Source: Blasia pusilla
Lineage: Eukaryota; Marchantiophyta; Marchantiopsida; Blasiales
Direction of reading: 5' to 3'
Length of the DNA: 64,000 nucleotides
NCBI GenBank assembly: GCA_050084515.1
Contig: CM114274.1
Location: 15,748,001-15,812,000, forward strand
The notes under the pieces were generated by a model. That model did no database searches, was not told the origin of the DNA, and was given only the letters and a program-made list of their open reading frames with translations. Each line of letters opens with the position of its first letter. Positions within the stretch are counted from its first letter, which is position 1. The position numbers were made by a program, and so were the translations under genes. Shown here piece by piece: positions 46,792 through 57,431 of the stretch.

Positions 46792-47901
46792 TTGTCGGAG
46801 GCACTACACTCACCATCGATGGTGTCTCGACAAGCAACGGTGCCTACAGGTCAGGCAGGTATGTCGACGTCACGAGGAGTTGGAGTGACAACTCCTATGT
46901 TGGCACGAGTGGAGTCAGTGTCAACCATAGTGTTGGAGGTGGCCACCAGAGTGAGCCAAACTCCGTTATTTTCCGCCATAGAGTTGGCGACGTTGGGAGT
47001 TGGACCAGTTGTGGTGTTCCGGCTGGCCGCCACGTTGTGTGAGCGTGGAGAGGTGATTGCTTCTTTTTCAGAGGTAGTTGAGGAGGTGGTGGACTTTCCC
47101 TTAGAGCCGGTGCTCGGGATGTCCCCCATAGAGTCATGGCATGCAGCGGCAGCAAAGTTGGTAGATATATCAGCTCGATCGGCCATAGAGCAAGCACTGG
47201 AGACACCTAGAGTAGTGTTATTGGATGACCGAGCTGGAGTATTTCGCTTGGTTAGTTCGACGGGGACAATATACCACCCACAACGCGTCCTACTTGATTC
47301 GGGAGCGCAACCCTTGATGTTAGGGAAGGCGACATGTTTAGCGTTGGGGTTACGGAAGGCCGACATTGAGCCTTGTCCCTTCCAGATACAAACCTCGATT
47401 GGGGGCGTGTCACCCACACAATATATGACTCGACAGGAGATAGTTTTCAGAGTCCAGCCAAAGCATGCGAGGGATATTGCTATGGTGCGCACACGTACGA
47501 TTACGACACCAGCTGAGTCGTACGATGTGTTGGTGTGGAGTAAAATGTTATATCCCCTAAGATTCATCATTGACTTATGGGAGGAGACCGTTGCTTATCG
47601 GTCAGGGTGGCGGTCAGGTGACGGCCGGATGAGTCACTTACCCATGCAATTTGCGGGACGAGATAGTCGATCACGAGACGAGTCTGTGACCACGTTGGTA
47701 GCTTTCACAAGTAGTGTTAGCTGGCCAGGAGAGTTGTTGGAGGGGAACGCACATGCGGAGGATGTCCCAGTAGTGGATAGTCCCACGAAGAGACAGGCCA
47801 TGGCAGGTGTCTCTTCCCATGTTGGCGAGACCTCTTCACTATTGTGGGGTATGACTCGAGAGCTACAGAGGAGTGCCGACGACCTGGTGAGGCATGCGTA
47901 A
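46792..47901 (+). CDS. Retroelement protease region of copy 1
   Basis: An open frame of about 370 codons. It includes LLDSGAQPLMLGKA (near 47290), the aspartic protease DSGA motif, followed by an LGL...PFQIQTSIGG stretch and a YDVL segment as in Gypsy-type pepsin-like proteases. The frame ends at TAA 47899, but similarity to copies 2 and 3 continues in the same frame into the methyltransferase domain. Nothing upstream at 46740-47000 is a clear gag zinc knuckle. Confidence 0.75.
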   Translation: MSEALHSPSMVSRQATVPTGQAGMSTSRGVGVTTPMLARVESVSTIVLEVATRVSQTPLFSAIELATLGVGPVVVFRLAATLCERGEVIASFSEVVEEVVDFPLEPVLGMSPIESWHAAAAKLVDISARSAIEQALETPRVVLLDDRAGVFRLVSSTGTIYHPQRVLLDSGAQPLMLGKATCLALGLRKADIEPCPFQIQTSIGGVSPTQYMTRQEIVFRVQPKHARDIAMVRTRTITTPAESYDVLVWSKMLYPLRFIIDLWEETVAYRSGWRSGDGRMSHLPMQFAGRDSRSRDESVTTLVAFTSSVSWPGELLEGNAHAEDVPVVDSPTKRQAMAGVSSHVGETSSLLWGMTRELQRSADDLVRHA

Positions 47902-49010
47902 AGTCATGCCTTTATCCCGGAGCAGCGAGATTCAAGTGGCGATCGGGCCCCTGGAGTAGAGACGTTAGCCCCACTGGATACCACACCCGTTGTGTGGCAC
48001 TGTCCAGAGGAGGTTCTTAGGGTGTTAGATCTCTTTGGAGGGATTAGCACAGGATTGGCTGCGGTATTGCAAGCGGGCATATGGGTGCATTAGTACCTTA
48101 ATGTGGAGAGAGATGAGATCGCACGGAGAGTATCATTACGTCACGTAGCGAGATTGGTCCAGAGGTATCCTGAGTTATTTCCGATATCTGCAGTACGGGG
48201 ATATCAACATACACTACCCGCCGACATCTCTTTGGTGGGGACGCAGGATGTGGATAGAGTTGGCACCATTCATTTGGTGATTGCTAGATGGCCATGTCAG
48301 GGCCATTCATAAGCTGGCCAAGGGTTTGGATTGTAGGATCCGAGGTGAGGGATATTTTGGGAGATGCTGTGAGTAGAACGACATTTGCAGGAGAGTCAAA
48401 CATGTTCTCTGGCGTACATTTTGGAGAACGTGCCCTTGTTGGGAGACACTCGTGCTTGTGTGATGACAATTGTGCATCAGGTGAGGTCTTGGTTGGGACC
48501 TGCTGTGTTGTTAGATGCAGCGAGAGTTGGATCACGTGCCCATCATCCACGATTGTGGTGGACAAACATGATACCATAAGAGTAATTGAGTCAAGCATAC
48601 GATGGAGTCCAAAGAGCACCACATCTCACAGTGGATGCTATTTTGGGCTCAGAGCATCGATCTCAAGTGGTGACGTGGGATGATAGACCACCGTTGGCGA
48701 TGGCCTATAGGGTGGGGGAGTTAAGGGCAGCCTTACCTACGTTGGTGAGCTTCCCAGCATCCCATGCCTTTCGTCAGGGAGGGCCATGTATGATTTGGGA
48801 TGAGGTGACCTGAGCGTTGGAGGAGCCTACAACAGATGAGAGTGAGCGCGCCATGGGGTTCGCTACAAGTACTATGGCGGTGCCAAGTATGACTGAGGCA
48901 TCCCGGAGACAGGTTTTGGGGCATGCGATGGACCTAAACTGTCTCACATGGATAGTCAGCCTAGGTATGGCTGAGCAGAGACGGATGCAAGTGTCATCCA
49001 TGCCGTGAGG
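47902..49010 (+). pseudogene. C5-cytosine DNA methyltransferase-like domain of the Gypsy element (copy 1)
   Basis: In the protease frame after its stop. Motif I: RVLDLFGGISTGLAAVLQAG (about 48020-48080). Then DLVI-type GTIHLVIARWPCQGHS (motif IV with the catalytic Cys, about 48270-48312) and, after several stops, YILENVPLLGD (motif VI, about 48415-48450). VGSRAHHPRLWWTN (motif VIII-like) is near 48527-48568, and the C-terminal block MGF...RRQVLGHAMDLN is near 48855-48945 (motif IX/X-like). C5 methyltransferases add a methyl group to cytosine through the motif IV Cys. The RxRxxWTN block and C-terminus look closest to DNMT3/DRM-type enzymes, but that is by eye. The copy is broken by at least six in-frame stops, several of the CAG/CGA-to-TAG/TGA type expected from decay of methylated DNA. 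Confidence 0.75.
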
Positions 49011-49266
49011 TCCACAAGTTGGACCATTGCCTACAGGGTCTGTATAGGCATTGGCTGGGGGCGGGATGAGGAGAGATAGGCACCCATGGACTCCTTGGGA
49101 CGTCATTTGAGTGGAGATTGCGAAGGCGTCCAGAGCAGTACATGTTCATTTTTTGGATGTGGAGCATGGGGTAGAAGGTCAAAGTGGAGTGGCTGTTGCA
49201 GAGGTGGCTAGGGTTGCTACATAGCAACCAAAGCCGAAGGTTGCGTCCTCTCCGAGTGAGGTCACG

Positions 49267-50237
49267 ATGAAGACTTGGGAGCTTGTGATAGGTCTCAAGT
49301 TGATAGGAGGAGAGAAACGGCGAGTTCATAGGTTTCTAAGAGGGTATGTCAGTTGTTTTGCCTTCAATATGAGAGACTTGGGTACGCTCAAGGGTCCCGG
49401 GATACAGATTGAGTTGGCTACTGATACGCTGATCTTTCGTCAACCCTACAGGTATTCTGATATGGAGCGAGCCTTGATTCAGAACAGGAGTCACGACTTG
49501 TGGAGTTATCACATGGGGAGTATGCATCTGCCACAATCATGTCGGCGAAGAAGGATATGTATGGAAATTGGACGGATAGGCGGATGTGTGGAGATTACCA
49601 TCCTATCAACCGACATACGAGGTCAGATCGGTACGCCATGCCTACTTCTGAGGACATCTTTGATGCGGTAGGGCATGCAAAGAACTTTAGTACTTTAGAT
49701 TTCCATGTTGGCTATCATCAGCTTCCTATTAGCTTGGAGGACAGGGAGAAGACAACATTATGGAGGATAGATCGGTTCGGGAGAGATTGCTTGTATCAAT
49801 GGCGGTTCTTACCATTTGGGTTGAAGAACGCGCATGCGGAGTTTCAGAGAGTGATGGATAGGATTTTGGCTGGCTTGGATTTTGTACAATGTTACATAGA
49901 TGATATTCTTATCCTTAGTTCCACGATTGAGGAGCATGAGCGACACCTAGAGGAGGTATTTCGGCGATTGCAGTTACATGGACTGAAGTTACATCCAGGC
50001 AAGTTGAGATTCTTTCAGGAGCAGATTGAGTACTTGGGACACACCATATACCACAGTGGGTTAGGCGTTCAACAGATGAAGGTGGAGGCTATTACGCAGA
50101 TTCCACGCCCTACAGATGTGAGTCGAGTCCGAGCGTTTCTTGGACTAGCAAACTTCTATCGACCGTATGTCAAGGGTTTTAGTGCAATCGCAAAGTCTTT
50201 GACCTTGTTGACGAGACTTGATCAGGTTTGGTTGTAG
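49267..50237 (+). pseudogene. Reverse transcriptase of Gypsy copy 1
   Basis: Frame 49267-49497 carries the RYSDMER pre-RT block. Then a frame change leads into 49500-50237 with MCGDYHPIN, FSTLDFHVGYHQL, FLPFGLKNAHAEFQRVMD, YIDDILILS (YIDD catalytic site intact), LKLHPGKLRFF and FLGLANFYRPYVKGF, in the Gypsy order. A TAG at 50235-50237 separates it from RNase H. This is the best-preserved part of the element. Confidence 0.9.
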
Positions 50238-50719
50238 GTAGATGATCACGAGCGAGCATTTCAGGAGCTCAAGGACATGTTGACGTCCTCACCCATTTTA
50301 TAGAGACCGGTTAGGGGTCGCCCATTCCAGTTACATACGGATTTGAGCATGTTGGCTCTGGGAGCAGTGCTTACTCAGAGGGATGAAGAGGATAGGGAGT
50401 TCGTTGTGGCTTATGGGAGCCAATCGAACAACATTGCAGAGGCAAAGTACAGCTCTTACGAGGGAGAGTGCTTGGCTGCAGTGTGGGCCGTGGCACATTT
50501 CAGGTGATATTTATTCGGAAACCCTTTCACACTTATTATTGATCATCAGCCGTTGAGGTGGTTGGAGTCCGACAAGCTTACGGGAAAGCTTGCCAGGTGG
50601 GCTCTATTACTAGAGGAGTATGAGTTTGAGGTGGTTCATAGGCCAGGTCGGCTAAACCAGGATGCGGATGGGTTGAGTCGCAACCCATGTCCGAGTCAGA
50701 GAGACGACACAAGAGCTTG
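50238..50719 (+). pseudogene. RNase H domain of Gypsy copy 1
   Basis: Continues the RT frame with stops. It contains FQLHTDLSMLALGAVLTQ (first catalytic Asp), YSSYEGECLAAVWAV (catalytic Glu), IIDHQPLRWL and HRPGRLNQDADGLSR (last catalytic Asp). The pattern is the usual Gypsy RNase H. Confidence 0.85.
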
Positions 50720-50867
50720 ATGGCACGGAGAGAGTGATGAGGAGATGATGCCCGGTTGGACGCATCTGCCTATCTTTGTTGGTTCACTATGGTAGGTCCG
50801 TCGTAGGTGATGACTCCAATGGTGGGGTTGGATGATGAGTCTTTGGATCCGGAGATCAGTGAGGAGG

Positions 50868-50938
50868 CATGGATATCACGTCGTCATGGATATCACGTCG
50901 TCATGGATATCACGTCGTCGTGATATCCATGACGACGT
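50868..50938. repeat. 17-bp triplet repeat plus perfect 20-bp palindrome
   Basis: CATGGATATCACGTCGT occurs three times in a row (50868, 50885, 50902). The last copies form an exact inverted repeat, left arm 50895-50914 and right arm 50919-50938, with the four-base loop TCGT. It lies between RNase H and integrase and breaks the frame, so it arose after, or during, the last replication. Confidence 0.95.
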
Positions 50939-51675
50939 GGAGGTTGTGGAGTTCTTGTGCACTGGCGTCATAGTGAGCACAATGAGTGCTAGGGAGCGAG
51001 ATCAGATCCTACAGAGAGCCAAGAGTTTCAGGTGGGAGGGGACTCATATTTTTCAGGTATGGGGAGATGGTAGGATACGAGTGGTACCTCATCCTTCCCA
51101 CGAGCACATGTAGTGCGACATGCCCATGAGGAGTTGGGGCATTTTGGAGTAAAGCGTACTTACATCGTACTCCAGATTCAGTATTGGTAGCGCGGCATGC
51201 ATACTCGGGTACAGCAATTTGTGGCCAGATGTATGGTATGTGACAGAGTGGGAGCATCCTTCAACGGTCCCACTCCGTAGTTACATCCTTTGGCGATTAT
51301 GGGTTTAGGTTATCGGTGGAGTTTAGACTTTGCGAGACCTTTGCCATTGATGGGGCGTCATCACAGGTACGTGTTGGTCATGGTGGAGCATTTCTCTAAG
51401 TGGATAGAGTTGGTGGCACTACTGGACAAGGCGAGCGAGAGAACACCTTATGCGTTTCTAGATCGTGTGCTTAGTCACTTTGTTGCACGGGAGGAGGTGT
51501 TGACTGACTAGGGTACCGAGTTCAGGGGAGAGTTTCACGCCTTGTGTGATCAGGCGCTGATAGATCACCTCATAACGTCCAGAGATCATCTTGAGCCGGA
51601 TGGGTTGGCGGAGAGAGTAGTACACACGGTGAAGAGAGGATTGCGTAAGTATGGCTTGAGCGGGAACAGTTGAGC
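50939..51675 (+). pseudogene. Integrase of Gypsy copy 1
   Basis: The HHCC finger is visible at about 51115-51245 (RHAHEELGHFGVKRT ... RCMVCDRVG) with a stop inside. The core follows from 51290: SLDFARPLPLMGRHHRYVLV (first Asp), VLTD then a stop then TEFRGEF (second Asp, about 51505), and PDGLAERVVHTVKRGLRKYG (Glu, about 51600-51645). The sequence then jumps to LTR-proximal DNA, so the C-terminal part is deleted. Confidence 0.85.
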
Positions 51676-51831
51676 TATGTATGTTGTGTAGCGATATGTA
51701 TGCGCATGACAGTTGTCACATCTGAGTAGCCGATAGGCCGAGATCTATTGTGAATAGGGCGTAGGAGCCATCAGACTATCTTGAGTGTAACTTTGTTTCA
51801 CTATGTCGGAAGAGGTTGATAATAGGTCCGT

Positions 51832-52096
51832 TGTGTCAAGAACGTCGTTTCTGACAACTTTCCTGTTGAGGTCTTTCACAGCCGGGTGACTTGTTGACCA
51901 GGTCACCCGCCCCTCATAACCTGTGCGCGCAGATTACTAGATGTGGGAAGGGAAGTGGTGTGTGATCTCCATGTATATGTATGAGCTGATTTCTGTACAT
52001 GTGTGAATCTACCCGTGTGTGGGGAAGATCGGTGTTGTGTGGTGTTGATGTGACCAACGATGTATGTTGTATAACAATATGTATGCGCACGACACA
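51832..52096 (+). mobile_element. 3' LTR of Gypsy copy 1, internally deleted
   Basis: Begins TGTGTCAAGAACGTCG, matching TGTGTTAGGAACGTCG at 58840, after a purine-rich tract (GGAAGAGGTTGATAATAGG). It ends about GCGCACGACACA. The middle part present at 58940-59110 (promoter region) is missing. Its last 50 bases resemble 51674-51712, hinting at a second partial LTR end. Confidence 0.6.
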
Positions 52097-53491
52097 TTTC
52101 ACAAATGATGGTACTTTTTATTCATGTTTGTTCAACTTCATGCATTTCTATTTTCCCCATTGCTTCTTTGAGATGGCTGGGTCCACATTCTTGTTTTTTT
52201 ACTATTTTTAACAATTTATAAGTATTTTTAGAAAGAGATCCCTTATTGAGAAGGATGGGGAAAAGGAGCACACTCTAGTTCATTCAAATTTGATGGATAT
52301 AATTCCAAGCACAAATAACCAAAAATTTTAAATTTTAAATAATTTTAAATAAAATCTTCCATGTCTACAAATATCCCAACTAGAAATTTAAAAAGAAACA
52401 TAGTTCCTAATGAAAAAAATAAACCCCTCAAATAAATAATTCAAATCTCTCATGAAGAAACCATCACATTTTGATGTCCGAACAAACAGAAGAAATTGAC
52501 TTCCCGTCGAAATGACCTTCCGTTCCCCTTTTCCGTCGCAATGGCGGACGTGAGAAAGATTCCTTCGATTGGCCGTCCGATGAGTCTGATCTGCTCTAAC
52601 CAGTTCAGCCTGTAATAATGTAATTATATGTAACCAGGGTGACTTTTTAAATACGGGTGACGGTACCAGGCCTGCGATGAATGCCAGGCCGGGATTAAGG
52701 TTGACTAAGTCAAATCTAGTCAAGCGAGTAATAATCACCGCGGTCCCCGGAATGCCGGTCAGCCGGAACCCGTGGAATCGTCGTGGATGGATCCTTGTGG
52801 CGTCGCTCGCTGCGCCTCGCTCGTTCCCTTAGCAAGGACGAAGGCCATGTCAGTCGTCCCTTTCGTCCGTCTGTCCGTCCGTCCACCCTTACACCGCGCG
52901 TGGCTGTACCTTATCCTGTCATACCCCTACACCCGTCACCCGTGTCCCCGCGCTATACGGGCAGACCGGTCAGACGTGCCCGGCCCGGAGAGTTCTTAAT
53001 ATGCCTACAAGTTGTGCAGGATTAAAAGAAATAATGCTTCCGAAAACGAAAATTTAATTAAATTCTCAAGGGCATATGACGTTATTTTGGCTGGTAAGTA
53101 GGGTGGCGGTTGCTAAGCTAGTTTGGACCCCAAAGATTCCAAAGATTTGGAACTGGAATTATATCCATTTTATTATAAAATAAACCAATAGAAGGTTGAC
53201 ATGTGTTCAACCTTCTATTAGAGAAAGAGGGATGGGAAACATTTCTTCCATTGACAACACACATGGGGTTACTATGTGTAAAAAGTGTAGGAGTGTAAAA
53301 AGAAAAAAAATCTATAAGAAGTGAACCACCATAACTTATATGTGCTTTATCCTCATGTGAAATTTTTTTCATTCAGGAAAGTGTTCAAATATTTTTTTGA
53401 GGTGTTGCAAGAGGGGTTAGGCAATTGAAATAAGATATGGGTCATTATATGCTTGTGCATAGCACGGGCGTTCTAAGTGGTGGTAGAGAAT
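52097..53491. other. Intergenic DNA
   Basis: AT-rich to 52740, then a GC-rich patch with GTCCGTC repeats (52740-53000) with no domain, then AT-rich again. At about 53452-53478 GTGCATAGCAC plus GGGCGTTCTAA resembles a Helitron 3' end on +. Its 5' end was not found. Confidence 0.35.
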
Positions 53492-53990
53492 AATGTCACG
53501 TCTTCTAAGAGAGATCGACGAGATCTAGTCTACCGCCTTCTAGGATAGTGGAAGACAGCCTCAAGAGATCGAGGATTATTTGTTGAGGCCATGGGTAACC
53601 TAAGAGAATAGGTTTCGGCTCATTTGGAGTCATATAGATAAATTTACTATTTCTGGTAAATAAAATTTTTGAATAGAGTTGACTTTCCACTTTTGGAAAT
53701 AGCCCTTGACCCGCTTCAACATGTCAAGAGCCAAGGAGATGACCTACGAGCATAGGTTATCATGGAAGAGCTTGGGAGAGGGAAGGAGGTACACCCAAGG
53801 AGAAAGATCTTTGGAGTTCATTGTCTCTTTGATGAGCCTCTTAGCATGAGGTGACGGAGCTATGGTCCTCCTTGCCTTGTGAGTAACCCAAGTCTGTCAT
53901 CAAGAGAGTGGGTTTGGTTTGACATATGAGAGAGATAGATTTATGTGCACCATGGAGGGACATTGTTGTTGAGAGTGATACTTGATTTAC
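53492..53990 (+). mobile_element. Dispersed repeat, probable LTR, plus copy
   Basis: Matches the reverse complement of 32935-33440 over its length. Begins about TGTCACGTCTTC. No coding sequence. The frame at 53841-54104 on minus is a shadow. Confidence 0.55.
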
Positions 53991-55434
53991 AAAGAGAAAA
54001 TGAATTTTTAGAGCTCTACAATGAGGGAGATCGCTGATCCCTGTGGCGCTTGATGAGAAAAAAGGGCGCATTCTCCACCCACTTTGTGAGCCTTTCAGCC
54101 CCAAACACGATTTTAAACCACTTGTAGAAGGGATGGTTAATGCTTTCTCGTTATTGTTGCAAGGTGGGAACTTTGTTTTCCCTTCAGCAGTTCACGGGAG
54201 TGCTCACAGGAGCAAGAGCCGCTCATCTTTGATGTTTTCTATCTTCGTATAGGAGAATGGCGTGTAGAAGCACTACCCAATTTTTGGTAGGAATTCCGTA
54301 TGGAGGCGGGGTGCTCCATGTTGGTGCTCTTGGGAGTATCGAGTAGCTTGTTGGTTGGTGTTGTGATACGTTTGAAATTTTTTGTGGGAGAAATTAGGAT
54401 GGAAGCCGTACCAAATTTTTTGTAGGAGAGGAGGCCCATGGGTTGCATGACAATTAATGCCCATTTTTTATGGAAGGTTCAATGGAGAAACCAATTTGAC
54501 AAAATTATAGATTGGAAAGTTGTGCATACGGTGGAAGAAGTAGTGCACAATTTTGATAGTTAAACACAAAGTTGTTGTCATTTTTGTGGGGCTGCCATAG
54601 CCAACGTGTGAAGAAGTGTAAATTTCAAAAGATTTGTGCGTTCGGCCGCGCTCTCCAGCCAGCCTCTGCCCGTCTTTCCCTTGCCAACATCCCGACTATT
54701 GTAGCTTCCGCCATCCGTGTGTGCTTGCTAGACTCTTGTGACTTGTACTTGCCTGCTTTTTTCCGTAATTTGTGGTTGCAGTCCTTATTGCGTTGGCGCA
54801 ACTATGTCCACTTCTGCACGCGACTCATCATTTTTGTGTTGCCTGACCACACTGCTCAATTGACGTAGTGGCTCCGCACCCTGATCTAACATGGCAGCCG
54901 TGTTATCCCTATGGCTAAGTATCTGTCGGATCATAGTCCGGGGAGTTTTTTCACGAGAACCGATACATTTCCGGTGTTTCAAAGCCTGGATTGGTAAACT
55001 CGGATTTTCAGCCAATTTTTCTGATACATTTACAAAGAACCCCCCCTAACCATGGCAGTTTTTTTCTGACGAGTTTTTAATGAATCGAAAATTTCTGATT
55101 TTTGCCGGCTATGATTACTCGTAAGCTCGGATCTCCCCGTTCATTGCATTGGATTGCCTCGACCGTCATCGACTTGCCATTTCTATAGGTTCGGAAACTA
55201 CAAGCCGACCTACCGAGACTCCGGCCGGCCACACTCTGTCCCACCCTTCTCTATCCGGCCACATTACATTCGGCCTGCTCCGTCTATCCGTTCACCCTCT
55301 CCATCTCCAACTCGCTCAACTTCAATACTAGGATCCTTCCAACCCTTGGCACACATTTCTTTTTAACTAAAACAAACCATTTTTCCCACTAAAATTCCAC
55401 ATACCTCAACAAAATAATTTCTCGATTCATCCGT
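53991..55434. other. Intergenic DNA
   Basis: No supported gene. Two near-identical words (AATTTTTGGTAGG at about 54280 and AATTTTTTGTAGG at about 54413) suggest a short duplication. The GC-richer parts at 54640-54860 and 55150-55340 show no domain. Confidence 0.3.
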
Positions 55435-55559
55435 GTCGTGTGCATACACATCACTACACAACATACATCGGTGTCACTAAACACACATATAAACACGCAC
55501 GATCCCATGCCACTTCCTTATATGCATAGGAAGTGGGAAAGGCTGCCGGTGGCATTCCA

Positions 55560-56388
55560 ATCCTATTGACGACAATCAATGGCGATCAATCATCGTGCCT
55601 CCTTGCCTATGATCCATGCCTAGGATCTAGAATGGAATCTACTAGCAAATGGGAGGGGCGCTCCACTCTGGCATATGCCCTCTGCAACACCTCATGTGGC
55701 ACCAAGTTGGTCCACCATAAACATGCGCAATGTGCTCGTGAACCTACACTTAACTTGCCACATCCAAAAATACTATTGGGCTGATCCAAGCATGCACCTA
55801 ATGTGCACTCATCACCATTTGTGACTATAAATTTCCCAAGATCAGCTTATTCTCTACGATGTAAGTTGGGAGAACGAGATTGATGTTTGTGCAACTGTTG
55901 CAAGATCCTCATTATATCCCAATATAATATGGATCAAGTATAAGCTAATCCGCTACCTTGTCCGGCTTCACTAGTACTGACATGGCGGACCAACAATGAC
56001 CAAATCAATGGTCCCTACCTGCTCTAACAAAGAAATGTCCCTCGATAGGAAACTCTGGTATCCTTGTACGGCCAACGTAGACAACAAGTCAAGAAAATGG
56101 AGGCATAACTACGCCACATGTCGGAGTGAAATGCACCTTGCAATCTCATCAAGCTCAACATACATAAATTGCTGCACACACACTCTTGCCTCCAACACAA
56201 CAACCAACCCAGTGTTGATTGCTCCAAAGAGATCCAATATCGGGGTACCCAAATACCCTCCTATTGGATGCGCCACACAATTGGTGTGATGTCCAACGAT
56301 ATCATCGTAGCACTCTCGGCTACCTCGGGTTTCTTTGACCCATCACACTCTGATGTAAATGTCTCACTCCACGCCTTCTGCATGTGCT
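55560..56388 (-). pseudogene. Methyltransferase-like domain of Gypsy copy 2
   Basis: On minus: a decayed motif I (DLFGAINTGLVVVLEA, near 56230-56190), YVELDEIARCIS, then GTIDLVIVGPPCQY (motif IV with PCQ, near 56010-55970). A frame with YIVENKLILGNL (motif VI-like, near 55850) and VHEHIAHVYGGPTW (motif VIII region) follows, and then the block after it (55607-55789). The order is as in copy 1 with separate mutations, so the domain was part of the ancestral element. Confidence 0.65.
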
Positions 56389-56393
56389 CATCG

Positions 56394-57418
56394 TGTCGTG
56401 CGCCTACTCTCCTTGAACGTTAATCTTGTTTGTTGCGGAAGCGTGCGTTCAGTAGGTCACGCTCTCAACGCTGATCTGCATCCAAACACGCACTTTGGTT
56501 AGTCGGATCTTGGATCAATCAGCGGGATTACTTTCCGAGTTCTCGTCTCAAGCTCACCCTTCCTAGTTTTGCGGTTTACGACACGGGCAAATCTCGAAAG
56601 ACTTGGGACAGACTTTCTGGTCGGTTCAGGAACCTGAAACGACGTTTCGCGCCTAGCGGTTCCAACTGTCCGATGGACATCCAATGAGTTCCTCATAAAG
56701 ACTCGCACAAATTGAATCTCGGGTTGGAATCCAAGTGTGGCGTACAAAGTCCACTCCCTTGGATCAGGTTTGGGTTTTGAGTTCCCACGCCAAACTCCCG
56801 TTCCATCCCGTGCCTCTAAAATGCCGTTTGGCACCCAAAATGGGGATTCGTTTCCCGAGACATCTCAGAGAGACTCCTCCCTTACTAGTTCTTCTAGGGA
56901 TCTCCGGAGGCCCCCTACATTTAGGGAAAGACACCCAGGCCTCTCCAATTGGCCCTCAACCCGATTGCTCTCTCAATTGTTTTTGGCCAATATCTCAGCC
57001 TGTACTTGTGCGTTTTCTGAGATATTTAGTGCGTCGGAAGCGTCTTAAGATCAGTTTTCCAACGCGCCCTTACTTGTCTCGAATGCATCTTGGAGCTCAA
57101 CGTTATGGTCCTAAACACAGTCAAATTCTCCCAAACGCTAGTCGTGTTCCAAATTGGTTCTCACCTCTTTGGCAACCAACCTCCCAAGACTCAACTCAAC
57201 TCAACTCAAGTCTTGGCTCGCGTTTGGTCTAGGTTTCCTGGTCGCGAACACTAACGCATGAAACGCACAACTCTGTTCTGCGTCTTGTCTCTTAGACTTT
57301 TCCAAGAGACTTTTCCAAACGCCTCTCCAAAGCGCAAACCTCGCAGGGTGAGTTCCCTTGAGTTATGATATTTTGCTTGGCTCCTATTTGGTGTTATTTG
57401 GTTATGAGGATCGCGACA
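56394..57418 (+). mobile_element. Solo LTR (1025 bp) with 5-bp target duplication CATCG
   Basis: Starts TGTCGTGCGCC and ends GGATCGCGACA, with TGTCG/CGACA terminal inverted repeats. It is flanked by CATCG at 56389-56393 and CATCG at 57419-57423. Removing it restores the alignment of Gypsy copy 2 to copy 3 at that point. It belongs to the family of the copy at 30791-32118. No coding sequence of its own. Confidence 0.9.
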
Positions 57419-57431
57419 CATCGGCCAAGCT

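Larger units (their letters stand above)
46740..52096 (+). mobile_element. Ty3/Gypsy-type LTR retrotransposon carrying a DNA methyltransferase domain (copy 1)
   Basis: Order on +: protease region, cytosine methyltransferase-like domain, reverse transcriptase, RNase H, integrase (HHCC finger and D,D,E core), purine-rich tract, 3' LTR. That is the Gypsy order with an extra enzyme between PR and RT. The 5' LTR and most of gag are missing (left break about 46740). Protease and methyltransferase share one frame with stops between. There is a frame change near 49497 before RT. The element is dead. Its individual domains are listed separately. Confidence 0.85.

Noticed and set aside
46851-47570. 239-codon minus frame
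   Set aside because: Shadow opposite the Gypsy protease region.
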